This document shows, piece after piece, positions 7,786-17,192 of a stretch of 64,000 bases of DNA. Where the stretch lies: positions 620,001 through 684,000 of the forward strand of contig JANRLF010000008.1 of NCBI GenBank assembly GCA_033762815.1, written 5' to 3'. The notes under the pieces are model-generated. The model made no database searches, was not told where the DNA came from, and saw only the letters and a list, made by a program, of their open reading frames with translations. The DNA is from JANRLF01 sp033762815 (GTDB taxonomy: Bacteria; Bacteroidota; Bacteroidia; Chitinophagales; CAIOSU01). A program made the position numbers and the translations under genes. Numbering within the stretch: the stretch's first letter is position 1; every line of letters starts with the position of its first letter.

Positions 7786-9203
7786 TGTACGTCAAGTGTT
7801 AATGAAATGGATTCTCCTGATTTGATTTCGAAAGCGATGGATTGGCTGCTGTGCATGCTTTTTGAGCTTTTCAGCCTGTATATGATTTGGTAGTAGCCAG
7901 GCTGTAGGGCAATGGTCTCCACTTTGCTCATGCTATTATCGGGATTCAATTCATATATCTTTTCCAAATGCTGGTTCTTCATGATAAAGATACCGCCGTA
8001 AACTTCATATTTTTTCACAAAGTTTGCAATGCCTGGCGTGGGCAACTGCACCAAATAGGGTTTTTGTTGGCTCAGTTGCACATCGTTGAGGTACGTTCTG
8101 GGAAGGGTAAGTATTTCCAAATCGTAATTGCCTGCCAAATACTTCTCCTTGGTGTTCAAATCCTGCACATGCACCAAATTGCCCCCTTTGCCGGTACGCA
8201 CTAGGCATTTGATACGGTTGTTCAGGTTGTTATCGATGGTTTTGCCCAGCATCTGCACGTCTAAAAAGCCTTGGGCGGCATCTATTGAAATGGTATTGTG
8301 CCTATCGGGATCAATCCTAATGTTTTCCTTTTTGATGGGCGGAATGGTATGCACCACCAGGTCGTAATCCGTTACGGGGTCCAATGCAATGGTATCGGGC
8401 AACCCCTTGCTGTTCAGCTTATGGTAATAATTGTATTTGATGATATGGTGGTCGGCACTGTAAAAGCTCATGTTCACATCCGTTTCGGTAGGGAGCTTTT
8501 GCTGGTCGAGCAAGTTGACTTGTGCGGTGGTTTTGTTCAAAATACGCGACATGATATTGACCATCACGTTCTGGAAAGTCTGTTGGTTGTTCACGTTATA
8601 ATTGGTGCCGATGCATTCAAAAAATTTCTCCGAATTGGGCTCCAAGGCAAAGCCGATGACGAAGTGTTTTAGCACGATATTCTTCTTTTCCAGCAAGGCG
8701 GCTATGGCGCATGGGTCGCCGGTGCACGATTCCTGCCCATCGGTCATGATAATAATGATATTCCGCCCGGGCGCATCGGGAAAGTCACCAGCGGCTTTTT
8801 CCATGGCATAGGCAATGGGCGTAATGCCCTTCGGGCGGATGCTGCGTATTTTGGTTTTGATAAATTCGTAATTGACCCTGCTCAAACCAGCCTCCAGCTT
8901 GGTATCGGTACAGTTGCGCTCGGCGGCGGGGTACTGGTGCCCATACACTCGAAGCCCTATCTCCACGTTATCATACTTGGTAAGGCTATCGGCCAATTCG
9001 GTCAATATCTTTTTCGCCGATTCTATTTTGCTTTCGGTGGTCTTGTTGTTCCAAGTGCCCCCCATACTGCCCGATGCATCCAATAGGAACAAGATACGGG
9101 TGCGGATAGCGGGGTTGGTGCCCAGCACTTTTTGGGCCTTGGATGCAAAAGGGGAAAGCATCAACACCAGATACAGGACGATATGTAGGTAGGGGCATCT
9201 CAA
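7782..9203 (-). CDS. Secreted von Willebrand factor A domain protein (paralog 1)
   Basis: The 473-residue protein has a signal peptide (HIVLYLVLMLSPFASKAQ) and a vWA domain at about residues 30-215. The metal-binding MIDAS site is intact: DASGS, the Thr of GITPIAYAME, and IMTDGQESC. The second half, about 230-473, is beta-rich and matches the paralog encoded at 9200-10654 along its length (for example GLPDT-LDPV-YD, AGNYDLE-LTLPR, LQPGYYQIIYRL). Conserved cysteines (NCTDTKLE, DGQESCTGDPC, FECIG) suggest disulfides outside the cytoplasm. Overlaps of four bases on both sides couple it to its neighbours. Function is unknown; adhesion or protein assembly is plausible. Confidence 0.75.
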   Translation of the reverse strand: MRCPYLHIVLYLVLMLSPFASKAQKVLGTNPAIRTRILFLLDASGSMGGTWNNKTTESKIESAKKILTELADSLTKYDNVEIGLRVYGHQYPAAERNCTDTKLEAGLSRVNYEFIKTKIRSIRPKGITPIAYAMEKAAGDFPDAPGRNIIIIMTDGQESCTGDPCAIAALLEKKNIVLKHFVIGFALEPNSEKFFECIGTNYNVNNQQTFQNVMVNIMSRILNKTTAQVNLLDQQKLPTETDVNMSFYSADHHIIKYNYYHKLNSKGLPDTIALDPVTDYDLVVHTIPPIKKENIRIDPDRHNTISIDAAQGFLDVQMLGKTIDNNLNNRIKCLVRTGKGGNLVHVQDLNTKEKYLAGNYDLEILTLPRTYLNDVQLSQQKPYLVQLPTPGIANFVKKYEVYGGIFIMKNQHLEKIYELNPDNSMSKVETIALQPGYYQIIYRLKSSKSMHSSQSIAFEIKSGESISLTLDVQ

Positions 9204-10654
9204 AACTTCAAGGTAGTAATATTTCCTGAACTGATATCGAATTTGCTCTGCTCTGTTTCTGATGCGGTGCTAGAACTGGCCAGTCGGTAAATAAAGATAT
9301 ATTGGCCGGGCAACAACTCCAAGGTTTGCCTTTCCTGCAATTGGTCGAATTGGTACACCATCTCCAGTTCCCCGTTCACATTGCGATAAATGCTGCCGAT
9401 TCCTTGCTTTGCAAACAGTAGATTGAGGGTGCCCGATGCGGGTATCTGCAATTCTTTCGTTTTGCCCGCTTCTATCTGCACATTTTTGAACACTAACCGT
9501 GGCAAGGTGAGGGCTTCTATATCATAAGCGCCTACCAGGTACTTGCTGATGCTGTTGGCCGATTGCACATCCAAGGTTTGGTGGGTGCCTGATATGGAGA
9601 CCATGCACTGCAAGTACGAAGTTTTGTAGCCTGCGCCTTCCAATATCTTTAGGCTGCCTTGGGGCGAAATGATAGGAATGGTATTGTGTACCCCTGGCTC
9701 CAACTGTATTTGTTGCTTGCCGACCGACGGGATGGTATGCACCAGTACATCGTATTCGCCCACTGGGTCAAGCCTTAAAGTATCCGGCAGCCCTGCTTCA
9801 TTTAGTGAGTGTACGAAATTGTATACCAGTTGATGGCTATGACTGTCGTATATGCTGATTTCCACATTGGTTTCGGTGGGCTTGCCGTTCCCGTCCAGCA
9901 GATTGATTTGTACGGTGGTAGTACCCAAAGATTGGGCTACCGTTGTAGTTAGGGCCTGTTTGAAACCCTGTTCCGTACCTGCGTTGATAAAGGCCCCCAC
10001 ACAGTTAAAAGCCTTTTCTTCCTCGGGTTTTAAGCCCATACCGATAATGAAGGGCTTCAGGGTAATGCGTTTTTCTTTCAGCATTTTACTGGCTGCGCAG
10101 ATATCGCCGCCGCAGGTTTCCAGCCCATCGGTAACAATAATAAGCGCATTTTTTACATCGGGCTGGGTAGGAAAATCTTGTGCTGCTTGATAAATGGAAT
10201 AAGCGATCAATGTCCATCCTTTGGGGTCCACTTTGCCCAGTGCGGCCTCCACCTCATTTTTATTGGCTTTTGCAAAAGGCACTTCCAGCTTAGTGTCCTT
10301 ACAATTCTTTTCGTCCCTAGTATTTTGGTGGCCAAATATCCGTATGCCTATTTCTACGGTAGGGTCAGCCTTTTGGATGCTATCCACGGTACGGGCCAGC
10401 AGCTTCTTCGCTATTTCGAATTTGGTTTGTTCGCCCCACTTGTCCTTCATGCTGCCCGAACCATCGAGCACAAACAGAATGCGGGTAAACTTGGGTTTGT
10501 AGGCGGGCGTATTTTGTCCCAACAGAAGCATGGGAACCAACAGCAAAGTACTGAAACAAACTCCTTGAAGGTAAGAAGCCCTTAATGCCTTTACGAAAGG
10601 CCGCAATATGCAGTTACATAACTTAGGCATCAGCCAATTTTGCCCGGGCACCAT
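9200..10654 (-). CDS. Secreted von Willebrand factor A domain protein (paralog 2)
   Basis: The 484-residue protein has an extended N-terminus and a hydrophobic export segment (CFSTLLLVPMLLLGQ, about 32-46). A second Met at 10630 gives a more usual signal peptide and may be the true start. The vWA domain (about 55-240) has an intact MIDAS: DGSGS, the Thr of GWTLIAYS, and IVTDGLETC. The C-terminal half is homologous to that of the neighbouring paralog, and the same cysteines recur (NCKDTKLE, DGLETCGGDIC, FNCVG). The pair arose by tandem duplication. It sits 23 bases after the transketolase N-half and overlaps the next vWA gene by four bases. Role unknown. Confidence 0.72.
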   Translation of the reverse strand: MVPGQNWLMPKLCNCILRPFVKALRASYLQGVCFSTLLLVPMLLLGQNTPAYKPKFTRILFVLDGSGSMKDKWGEQTKFEIAKKLLARTVDSIQKADPTVEIGIRIFGHQNTRDEKNCKDTKLEVPFAKANKNEVEAALGKVDPKGWTLIAYSIYQAAQDFPTQPDVKNALIIVTDGLETCGGDICAASKMLKEKRITLKPFIIGMGLKPEEEKAFNCVGAFINAGTEQGFKQALTTTVAQSLGTTTVQINLLDGNGKPTETNVEISIYDSHSHQLVYNFVHSLNEAGLPDTLRLDPVGEYDVLVHTIPSVGKQQIQLEPGVHNTIPIISPQGSLKILEGAGYKTSYLQCMVSISGTHQTLDVQSANSISKYLVGAYDIEALTLPRLVFKNVQIEAGKTKELQIPASGTLNLLFAKQGIGSIYRNVNGELEMVYQFDQLQERQTLELLPGQYIFIYRLASSSTASETEQSKFDISSGNITTLKF

Positions 10655-10677
10655 CCCAAGCTTTATATAAAAGGCGA

Positions 10678-11520
10678 TTAATAGTCGCCTAAAGTTTCTT
10701 CCAGTTGGCCCAGAGCCCTTTCAAGCTGGGCATCGTCAGGGGCTACGCCGTGCCATTTGTGGCTGCCCTCCATAAAGTCAACCCCTGCGCCCATGGCCGT
10801 GGTCATCAATATCACTATTGGCCGGCCCTGCCCCGTTCTTGATTTTGCCTCTTTTAACGTATCCAATACCGATTCTATTTTGTTGCCCTCCATTTGCAAT
10901 ACTTCCCAGCCAAATGCAGCCCATTTTGCGTGTAGGTCGCCCAGCGATAACACATCTTCGGTGGTGCCGTCTATTTGCTGGCCATTTACATCCACGGTGG
11001 CAACAACATTGTCCACTTTGTTGGCGGCGGCGAACATTGCCGCTTCCCATATTTGGCCCTCCTGCAACTCTCCATCACCATGCAGAGTATAGATGAGCCT
11101 ATCATCGCCATTCAGCTTTTTTGCTTTGGCAGCACCCAATGCCACCGATAGGCCCTGCCCCAAGGAACCGGAGGCCACCCTGATGCCGGGCAATCCTTCC
11201 TCCGTAGCGGGATGCCCCTGCAAACGGGAATTGATTTTGCGGAAGGTGGACAGTTCCTTTACCGGGAAAAAGCCCCTACGGGACAATACGCTGTACCATA
11301 CGGGGGAAATATGCCCATTGGAAAGGAAGAAAACATCCTCGCCCTTACCGTCCATTTGGAAGCTGTCGTTCAAGTGCATTTGCTCAAAATAAAGCGCCAC
11401 AAAAAACTCGGTACACCCCAATGAGCCCCCTGGGTGGCCTGATTGGCAGGCATGTACCATGCGTACGATATCTCTTCTAACCTGTGATGCGATGCTCTTT
11501 AAATGGGCAATATCGGCCAT
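10678..11520 (-). CDS. Transketolase, N-terminal half
   Basis: The 280-residue subunit is the ThDP diphosphate-binding half of transketolase. SGHPGGSLG lies near residue 27, GHISPVWYSVLSRRG near 70, and the ThDP motif HGDGELQEGQIWEAA with VDVNGQQIDG at about 147-180. It needs the C-half, which here is encoded 2.9 kb downstream at 6826-7785 after two vWA genes. ATG 11520 opens the leftward seven-gene run. A weak TATCTTAG box at 11542-11549 on the minus strand could be its promoter, back to back with the one for the flippase. Confidence 0.9.
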   Translation of the reverse strand: MADIAHLKSIASQVRRDIVRMVHACQSGHPGGSLGCTEFFVALYFEQMHLNDSFQMDGKGEDVFFLSNGHISPVWYSVLSRRGFFPVKELSTFRKINSRLQGHPATEEGLPGIRVASGSLGQGLSVALGAAKAKKLNGDDRLIYTLHGDGELQEGQIWEAAMFAAANKVDNVVATVDVNGQQIDGTTEDVLSLGDLHAKWAAFGWEVLQMEGNKIESVLDTLKEAKSRTGQGRPIVILMTTAMGAGVDFMEGSHKWHGVAPDDAQLERALGQLEETLGDY

Positions 11521-11587
11521 GATTTCTTGAAACTTTTATTGCTAAGATAGCTATTTGCCGATAAACCCACGGCCCCTTATATTTTAC

Positions 11588-11595
11588 TAACTTTG
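11588..11595 (+). promoter_or_regulatory. Probable promoter -7 box of the flippase gene
   Basis: TAACTTTG matches TAnnTTTG exactly and predicts transcript start near 11599, about 15 bases before the TTG start codon at 11614. Confidence 0.5.
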
Positions 11596-11613
11596 TAGCG
11601 TAATCCATCGGGG

Positions 11614-13110
11614 TTGGGTCAATTAAAAAAATTAGCGGGTCAAACTGCATTATACGGCTTGAGCAGTATTGTGGGCCGTTTTCTCAATTATTTCCTGGTA
11701 CCGCTGTACACCTCTAAGTTTGCGCCCAGCGACTATGGCATCACTACGGAGTTTTATGCTTATGTGGCTTTTTTGATAGTGCTGCTTACTTATGGCTTGG
11801 AGACGGCACTGTTTCGCTTCTATCTGCAAAAGGACACGGACAAGCCCAAAGTTTTTGCTACGGCTATGGTCTCCATTACGGTCAGCTCGGTGGCTTTCAT
11901 GCTCCTATCCATTGTGCTTGCCAGTCCTATAGCCAATGCATTGGAGTACCCTGGGCACGCCGATTACGTGATATGGTTTGCGCTGATATTGGGTTTTGAT
12001 GCCATTACGGCCATTCCCTTTGCGAAATTGCGAGCAGATAACTGTCCACTTGCTTTTGCGGGCATCAAGCTGGTGAATATCTTCCTCAATATCGGGCTCA
12101 ACGTCTTTTTCATCGCTATTTGCAAGCCAGCTTTTGAGGCCAATCAAGGTTCCTGGTTGGCAAGCGTTTACAACCCCAGTATCGGTGTTGGCTATATGTT
12201 CTTGTCCAATTTGGCGGCAAGTGCCCTTACGCTGTTAATGATGCTGCCCATGTACCGCTCCTTAATGGCCGGTTTTGATAAGCAGCTATGGAAAGAAATG
12301 ATTGCCTATGGCGCCCCCATGATATTTGTGGGCCTGGCCAGTATAATCAATGAAACCTTTGGAAGGGCAATGCTAAAGTATTGGTTGCCCTATGATAATG
12401 CTACCAATCTGCACATGTTGGGGGTATATGGTGCCTGCTATAAGCTGGCCGCACTGATGAGTATTTTTATTCAGGCTTACCGCTATGCCGCCGAGCCTTT
12501 CTTTTTTGCCAAAAAACAGGATAGCGACGCCAAATATCTGTATGCCCGCACCTTCGATTACTTTTCGGTGTTCAGTTTGTTCCTCTTTTTGGCGGTAACC
12601 CTATGTATCGATTTGTTCAAGCTGTTCATCAGGAATCCCGCCTATTATGAGGGCCTTGGCGTAGTGCCCATCCTGCTCATGGCCAACTTATTCTTGGGCA
12701 TGTACGTCAACCTTTCCATTTGGTTCAAATTTACCGACAAGACCCGCATGGGGGCAGTGGTAGCCGTGGGTGGGGCCATCATTACCCTAGGGATGAACAT
12801 TCTGCTCATCCCCTTGCATCACCCTGTTTTTGGCGGCTACATGGGGTCGGCATGGGCCACCTTGGTCACTTACTGTTACATGGCGGTCATTTCTTATGTC
12901 ATGGGGCAAAAATATTACCCGGTCAATTATCAGATAGGCAGGGCAGGGGCCATGATTGTGTTTACGCTGGGGCTTTATTTCGTTGATAAATTTTATGTCC
13001 CTTTGTTGCCCATCCACCCTTACATCAGCAAGGCTTTTCTATTGGCCATGTTCTTTCTAATAGCCGCTACCGGTTATGGTATCAAATTAAGGCTACCGGT
13101 TAAACAATAG
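11614..13110 (+). CDS. Polysaccharide/oligosaccharide flippase (Wzx/MATE-like)
   Basis: The 498-residue integral membrane protein has about 12-14 transmembrane segments and begins with the family-typical N-terminus (KKLAGQTALYGLSSIVGRFLNYFLVPLYT). Such transporters flip lipid-linked saccharide units across the inner membrane for O-antigen, capsule or exopolysaccharide assembly. No glycosyltransferases are adjacent, although a sugar nucleotidyltransferase lies two genes downstream. The only start in the open frame with an upstream promoter box is TTG at 11614. Substrate cannot be told from sequence. Confidence 0.85.
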   Translation: MGQLKKLAGQTALYGLSSIVGRFLNYFLVPLYTSKFAPSDYGITTEFYAYVAFLIVLLTYGLETALFRFYLQKDTDKPKVFATAMVSITVSSVAFMLLSIVLASPIANALEYPGHADYVIWFALILGFDAITAIPFAKLRADNCPLAFAGIKLVNIFLNIGLNVFFIAICKPAFEANQGSWLASVYNPSIGVGYMFLSNLAASALTLLMMLPMYRSLMAGFDKQLWKEMIAYGAPMIFVGLASIINETFGRAMLKYWLPYDNATNLHMLGVYGACYKLAALMSIFIQAYRYAAEPFFFAKKQDSDAKYLYARTFDYFSVFSLFLFLAVTLCIDLFKLFIRNPAYYEGLGVVPILLMANLFLGMYVNLSIWFKFTDKTRMGAVVAVGGAIITLGMNILLIPLHHPVFGGYMGSAWATLVTYCYMAVISYVMGQKYYPVNYQIGRAGAMIVFTLGLYFVDKFYVPLLPIHPYISKAFLLAMFFLIAATGYGIKLRLPVKQ

Positions 13111-13136
13111 GCTTTATAGGTATTTCCCAATAATAG

Positions 13137-13144
13137 TATCTTTG
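13137..13144 (+). promoter_or_regulatory. Probable promoter -7 box of dut
   Basis: TATCTTTG matches TAnnTTTG exactly. With the start site normally four bases past the box, transcription would begin near 13148, leaving only about four bases before ATG 13152. Confidence 0.5.
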
Positions 13145-13151
13145 CCAAGCT

Positions 13152-13583
13152 ATGACCCTAAGAATCATTAACCGTTCCAACAACCCGCTACCGGAGTACA
13201 AAACCATAGGCTCGGCAGGTGTGGATTTATGCGCACATCTGGCAGAAGAAGTAACCTTAAAGCCTTTGGAGCGAAAATTGATACCCACTGGGCTGTTCAT
13301 CGAATTGGAGCAAGGCTATGAGGCGCAAGTAAGGCCAAGGAGTGGTTTGGCGTTGAAATCGGGCATTACGGTATTGAACACCCCGGGCACCATCGATTCG
13401 GATTACCGCGGGGAAATAGGCGTAATATTGATTAATCTGTCTGCCGAAGCATTTACCGTAAAAAATGGCGACAGAATTGCACAAATGATAGTTTCGAAAT
13501 ACGAGCAAGTGGTTTTCGACCAAGTAGAAGCATTGGAAAGTACCTTGCGCGGGGCGGGCGGTTTTGGCCATACAGGAGTATAA
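13152..13583 (+). CDS. dut: dUTP diphosphatase
   Basis: The 143-residue protein hydrolyses dUTP to dUMP, keeping uracil out of DNA and feeding thymidylate synthesis. All five trimeric dUTPase motifs are present in order: GSAGVDL (about 23), PRSGLA (about 64), GTIDSDYRGEIGV with the catalytic Asp (about 81), GDRIAQMIV (about 108) and the C-terminal RGAGGFGHTG loop. Length is normal for the family. The nucleotidyltransferase gene follows 18 bases downstream, so the two are likely co-transcribed. Confidence 0.97.
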   Translation: MTLRIINRSNNPLPEYKTIGSAGVDLCAHLAEEVTLKPLERKLIPTGLFIELEQGYEAQVRPRSGLALKSGITVLNTPGTIDSDYRGEIGVILINLSAEAFTVKNGDRIAQMIVSKYEQVVFDQVEALESTLRGAGGFGHTGV

Positions 13584-13601
13584 CCAGGAAAAAGACATAC
13601 C

Positions 13602-14600
13602 ATGAAAATAATTGTTCCAATGGCAGGAAAAGGAAGCAGGTTAAGGCCACATACCTTAACCACTCCCAAGCCATTGATTCCAGTAGCCGGTACTTCCATT
13701 GTACAACGATTGGTAGAAGGGATTTCCGCCATGAACCAAGAAACATTGGAAGAAGTGGCCTATATCATAGGCCCTGATTTCGGAAAAGAGGTGGAAATGG
13801 AATTGGTAGGGATTGCAGAAAAATTGGGCGCCAAAGGCAGTATTTATTATCAGGAGCAGGCCTTGGGTACCGCCCATGCCATACTGTGCGCCGCCCCTTC
13901 ATTGGAGGGCAATTTAATTGTTGCCTTTGCCGATACCCTATTTACCGCCGATTTTAAAATAGATACGAACCATGATGGCCTCATCTATGTTAAGCAGGTA
14001 GATGACCCTAGGGCATTTGGCGTAGTAAAAATCAGTGATGGGGGCTTTATTTCCGACTTTGTGGAGAAACCTGTAGCCTTCGTATCTGACTTGGCTATTA
14101 TCGGCATCTACTATTTTAAGGATGGTGCCAACCTACGCCAAGAACTGCAATACTTGATTGACAACAATGTAAAGGACAAAGGCGAATATCAATTGACCAG
14201 TGCATTGGAAAACATGAAGAACAAGGGATTGAAGTTTTATCCCGGCACTGTGGTGGAATGGCTGGACTGTGGCAACAAAGACGCTACGGTGTACAGCAAC
14301 CAACGGGTATTGGAAAATGGTACTTGGACAATTCCCGCATCCGTAAAACTGGAAAATTCCGTTATCATACAACCTTGCTATATCGGCGAAAATGTGTCTA
14401 TAACCAATTCAGTGGTAGGGCCGCATGTATCCGTGGGCAACGATACGGTGCTGCACCAAGTGGTGCTGAGCAACAGCATTGTCCAAAAGAAAAGTAAGGT
14501 GGAAAATAGGGTCATCCATAATTCAATGATAGGTAGCAACGTTCATTTGCAGGGACGTGCGGAAGATTTGAGCATAGGTGATTATACCAGCGTAAAATAA
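13602..14600 (+). CDS. Sugar-phosphate nucleotidyltransferase with left-handed beta-helix tail
   Basis: The 332-residue protein makes NDP-sugars from sugar 1-phosphate and NTP. The N-terminal signature GKGSRLRPHTLTTPKPLIPV (about 9-28) and VAFADTLF supply the nucleotide- and metal-binding residues. The last 90 residues have hexapeptide-type repeats (SVIIQPCYIGENVSI, SVVGPHVSVGN) that form a left-handed beta helix. The layout resembles RmlA-long or GlmU-like enzymes; the exact sugar is uncertain. A related enzyme is encoded at 49185-50216. The stop codon shares one base with the start of the next gene (TAATG). Confidence 0.85.
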   Translation: MKIIVPMAGKGSRLRPHTLTTPKPLIPVAGTSIVQRLVEGISAMNQETLEEVAYIIGPDFGKEVEMELVGIAEKLGAKGSIYYQEQALGTAHAILCAAPSLEGNLIVAFADTLFTADFKIDTNHDGLIYVKQVDDPRAFGVVKISDGGFISDFVEKPVAFVSDLAIIGIYYFKDGANLRQELQYLIDNNVKDKGEYQLTSALENMKNKGLKFYPGTVVEWLDCGNKDATVYSNQRVLENGTWTIPASVKLENSVIIQPCYIGENVSITNSVVGPHVSVGNDTVLHQVVLSNSIVQKKSKVENRVIHNSMIGSNVHLQGRAEDLSIGDYTSVK

Positions 14601-16441
14601 TGAACAAGCAGAAATCGATATTTTTTGCCTTATTGCTAGCACTTACCGCCTTCAGCTCTTGCGGAGGTTCTAAAAAAATGACGGCCGTACGGGTGGACCA
14701 AGGTTCGGCCGATAGAAGCACTATCGATAGGTTGGCAGTGGAGCAACTGTTTATTGATGCTACCAAATCAAAACTGCTGGAGGATTACCAAGATGCCGCG
14801 GAGAAGTACAAGCAGGTACTTAAGCTAGACCCGTACAACGATGCGGCCCAGTATGAGCTGGCCCTGATATTGTTCAATTCAGGCCAAAACGACATTGCCC
14901 GCCAATACATACAACAGGCCGTATGGAACGACAGTATCAACTATGTATATAATGAAGTGCAGAAAGGCTTATTGGCCGATAGCAACGCCTCGGTGAAAAG
15001 CCTTGGTGCCAAAGCACAAAGCAGTTATTTGCCAAATAAATGGTACCTGATTTTGCAGGCAGATATTTATACTTCGCTAGCCAATTATGACGGCGCCATA
15101 AAGGTGTACCAAAAATTGCTGAACGCTTATCCCGTTGAGTATGATTATTATTTCGATTTGGCCTTTGTGTTTATCAAGAGTAACAAGTACCAAGATGCTT
15201 TGAAACTTTATGAAAAGCTGGAAAGCCAAATTGGACTTGACCCCAACCTTACCCAGCAGAAACAACGGCTGTATATTTTACTGGGCCAAACCGACAAAGC
15301 AATAGCGGAAATCAAGAAACTGATTGAGGAGTTTCCCGATGAGCCGGGTTACTACCAGATGCTTGCCGAAGTGTACCAAGCTACCGATAGAAACGATGAA
15401 GTAATTAAGGTATATGAGGACTTACTGAAAATATCTCCAGGCAATCCGTACGCCCTGCTCAACCTTGCTGAAATATACCGCCAGAAGAATGACCGGGTGC
15501 ATTATATCCAATATCTAAAAGAAGCATTCAACAATCCAGAATTGGGCATAGATTCGAAAGTAAGGATTCTTTACCCCTACTTGCAGACTTTTGGAAAGGA
15601 TACCGCCCGCGATGAGGAGGCTTTTGCGCTATCGCAAATCTTGATAGAAGCCCACCCTGAAGATGCCAAATCGCACGCTATTTATGGCGACTTCCTCTAT
15701 CAGGATGAACAGATGGAAGAGGCATTGACCCAATACAAATTGGCCCTAGAAATTGACAGTAGCGAGTTTGCCATATGGCAGCAGATATTTTTCATCCTTT
15801 CAGACAAGCAAGCTTATGCTGAATTGGTAGATTATACTGAACGGGCATTGGAGCTTTTCCCCAACCAAGCTATCGTGTACTTCTTCAACGGAATATCCTA
15901 TAACCAGCTGAAGCAATATCAAAAAGCGATAGACATTCTCAACTCGGGCAAGAACTATGTAGTGGACAATAATGCCTTGCGGGTGCAGTTCTACTCCAGC
16001 TTAGGAGATGCGCACAACAGCATGGGCAACTTTGATGAATCGGACCAAGCCTTTGAATCGGCCTTGGCTTATGATAAAAACAATGCCTACGTACTGAATA
16101 ACTATAGTTACTACCTATCCTTGCGCAACGATAACTTGGAAAAGGCAAAAAGCATGTCGCTCCGTTCCAACGAACTGGAGCCCAATAATGGCTCCTTCCA
16201 AGATACCTATGCTTGGATATTGTTTAGGATGGGCGAGTACAATGATGCGCTCAAATGGATTGAAAAATCAATGGCCAATGGGGAGGAAAATAATCCCACT
16301 ATATTGGAACATTATGGCGATATCCTGTACCAACTGAAACTGGTAGAGAAAGCCATTGATGCTTGGAAAAAGGCAAAGGAAGCAGGTTCGGACTCAAAAT
16401 CAATAGACCGAAAGATTGCCGATAGGAAATACTATGAATAG
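14600..16441 (+). CDS. Tetratricopeptide-repeat lipoprotein
   Basis: The 613-residue protein starts with a type II signal peptide and lipobox (LTAFSSC, Cys21), so it should be lipid-anchored in the envelope after LspA processing. The remainder is a long series of TPR-like helical pairs (for example AAQYELALILFNSGQNDIAR, DAYKQYDGAIKVYQKLL-like units and FAIWQQIFFILSDKQAYAEL). TPR scaffolds bind other proteins. It overlaps both neighbours, by one base upstream and eight bases downstream with the DUF4292 gene, indicating a tightly coupled envelope operon that ends with an EnvC-like gene. Confidence 0.85.
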   Translation: MNKQKSIFFALLLALTAFSSCGGSKKMTAVRVDQGSADRSTIDRLAVEQLFIDATKSKLLEDYQDAAEKYKQVLKLDPYNDAAQYELALILFNSGQNDIARQYIQQAVWNDSINYVYNEVQKGLLADSNASVKSLGAKAQSSYLPNKWYLILQADIYTSLANYDGAIKVYQKLLNAYPVEYDYYFDLAFVFIKSNKYQDALKLYEKLESQIGLDPNLTQQKQRLYILLGQTDKAIAEIKKLIEEFPDEPGYYQMLAEVYQATDRNDEVIKVYEDLLKISPGNPYALLNLAEIYRQKNDRVHYIQYLKEAFNNPELGIDSKVRILYPYLQTFGKDTARDEEAFALSQILIEAHPEDAKSHAIYGDFLYQDEQMEEALTQYKLALEIDSSEFAIWQQIFFILSDKQAYAELVDYTERALELFPNQAIVYFFNGISYNQLKQYQKAIDILNSGKNYVVDNNALRVQFYSSLGDAHNSMGNFDESDQAFESALAYDKNNAYVLNNYSYYLSLRNDNLEKAKSMSLRSNELEPNNGSFQDTYAWILFRMGEYNDALKWIEKSMANGEENNPTILEHYGDILYQLKLVEKAIDAWKKAKEAGSDSKSIDRKIADRKYYE

Positions 16442-17192
16442 GCCAGCCTTATTGATACTTTTGGTAGCAATGGCCTTGGCTTCCTGCAAGTCATCAAAAA
16501 TAGCGACGGGCCCTACGGCTAAGGTGGAAAGAATGGATTCAAAAGCGCTGATTGACTCTGCCAATGCCCATCAAATCAATTTCGAATGGTTCTCGGCTAA
16601 AGCTAAATGCGAATATGATGACGGCAAGCACAACCACAATTTCACTGCCAATATCCGCATGCAGCGTGACAGCGTAATATGGGTTTCCATCACTTCGCTA
16701 ATGGGCATAGAGGTGGCGCGAATTTTAATCAGCCCCGATTCCATTGAACTGATTGACAAGTTGAAGAAGGACTACGTGAAGCAGCCCTTTTCCTTCTTGG
16801 AAACTTATGCACCGTACCCATTGGATATTAGCCTTTTACAGGACATGATTGTGGGCAATTACCTATTGGACACCCTGGGCGAAAAGAAGACTAAAGTAAA
16901 GGAGGGACTGCACCAAATGCAGGTGGAAAGCGAAAAGTTTAGCATTGCCTACCATTTTCTACCTGAAATATATAGAGTAGACTTGGCCGATATGGAAGAG
17001 AAACTTACGGGCAGAAAGCTAAAAGTAAGTGCAAGCGACTATCAGCCCAGCCCCAATGGCAATTTTGCCAATGAAAGAAGCATTATCTTTACAGATAATA
17101 AGAAAACCTATATACGCATGAAGTTTTCACGCGTTGTATGGGACGAAATCCAAACATTTCCGTTTTACGTAAGCGAAAAGTATGATGAATAG
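16434..17192 (+). CDS. DUF4292 family lipoprotein
   Basis: The 252-residue protein begins at ATG 16434, inside the last codons of the TPR gene. It has a lipobox LASC at Cys18. The mature part reads as a mostly beta protein with the DUF4292 pattern (FEWFSAKAKCEYDDG, IRMQRDSVIWVSI, GIEVARILISPDSI). The family is widespread in Bacteroidota next to M23-like genes, as here, and may relate to LolB/LolA-type lipid-binding folds; that link is inference. A longer frame from 16416 exists but would delay the signal peptide. Confidence 0.8.
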   Translation: MNRPALLILLVAMALASCKSSKIATGPTAKVERMDSKALIDSANAHQINFEWFSAKAKCEYDDGKHNHNFTANIRMQRDSVIWVSITSLMGIEVARILISPDSIELIDKLKKDYVKQPFSFLETYAPYPLDISLLQDMIVGNYLLDTLGEKKTKVKEGLHQMQVESEKFSIAYHFLPEIYRVDLADMEEKLTGRKLKVSASDYQPSPNGNFANERSIIFTDNKKTYIRMKFSRVVWDEIQTFPFYVSEKYDE

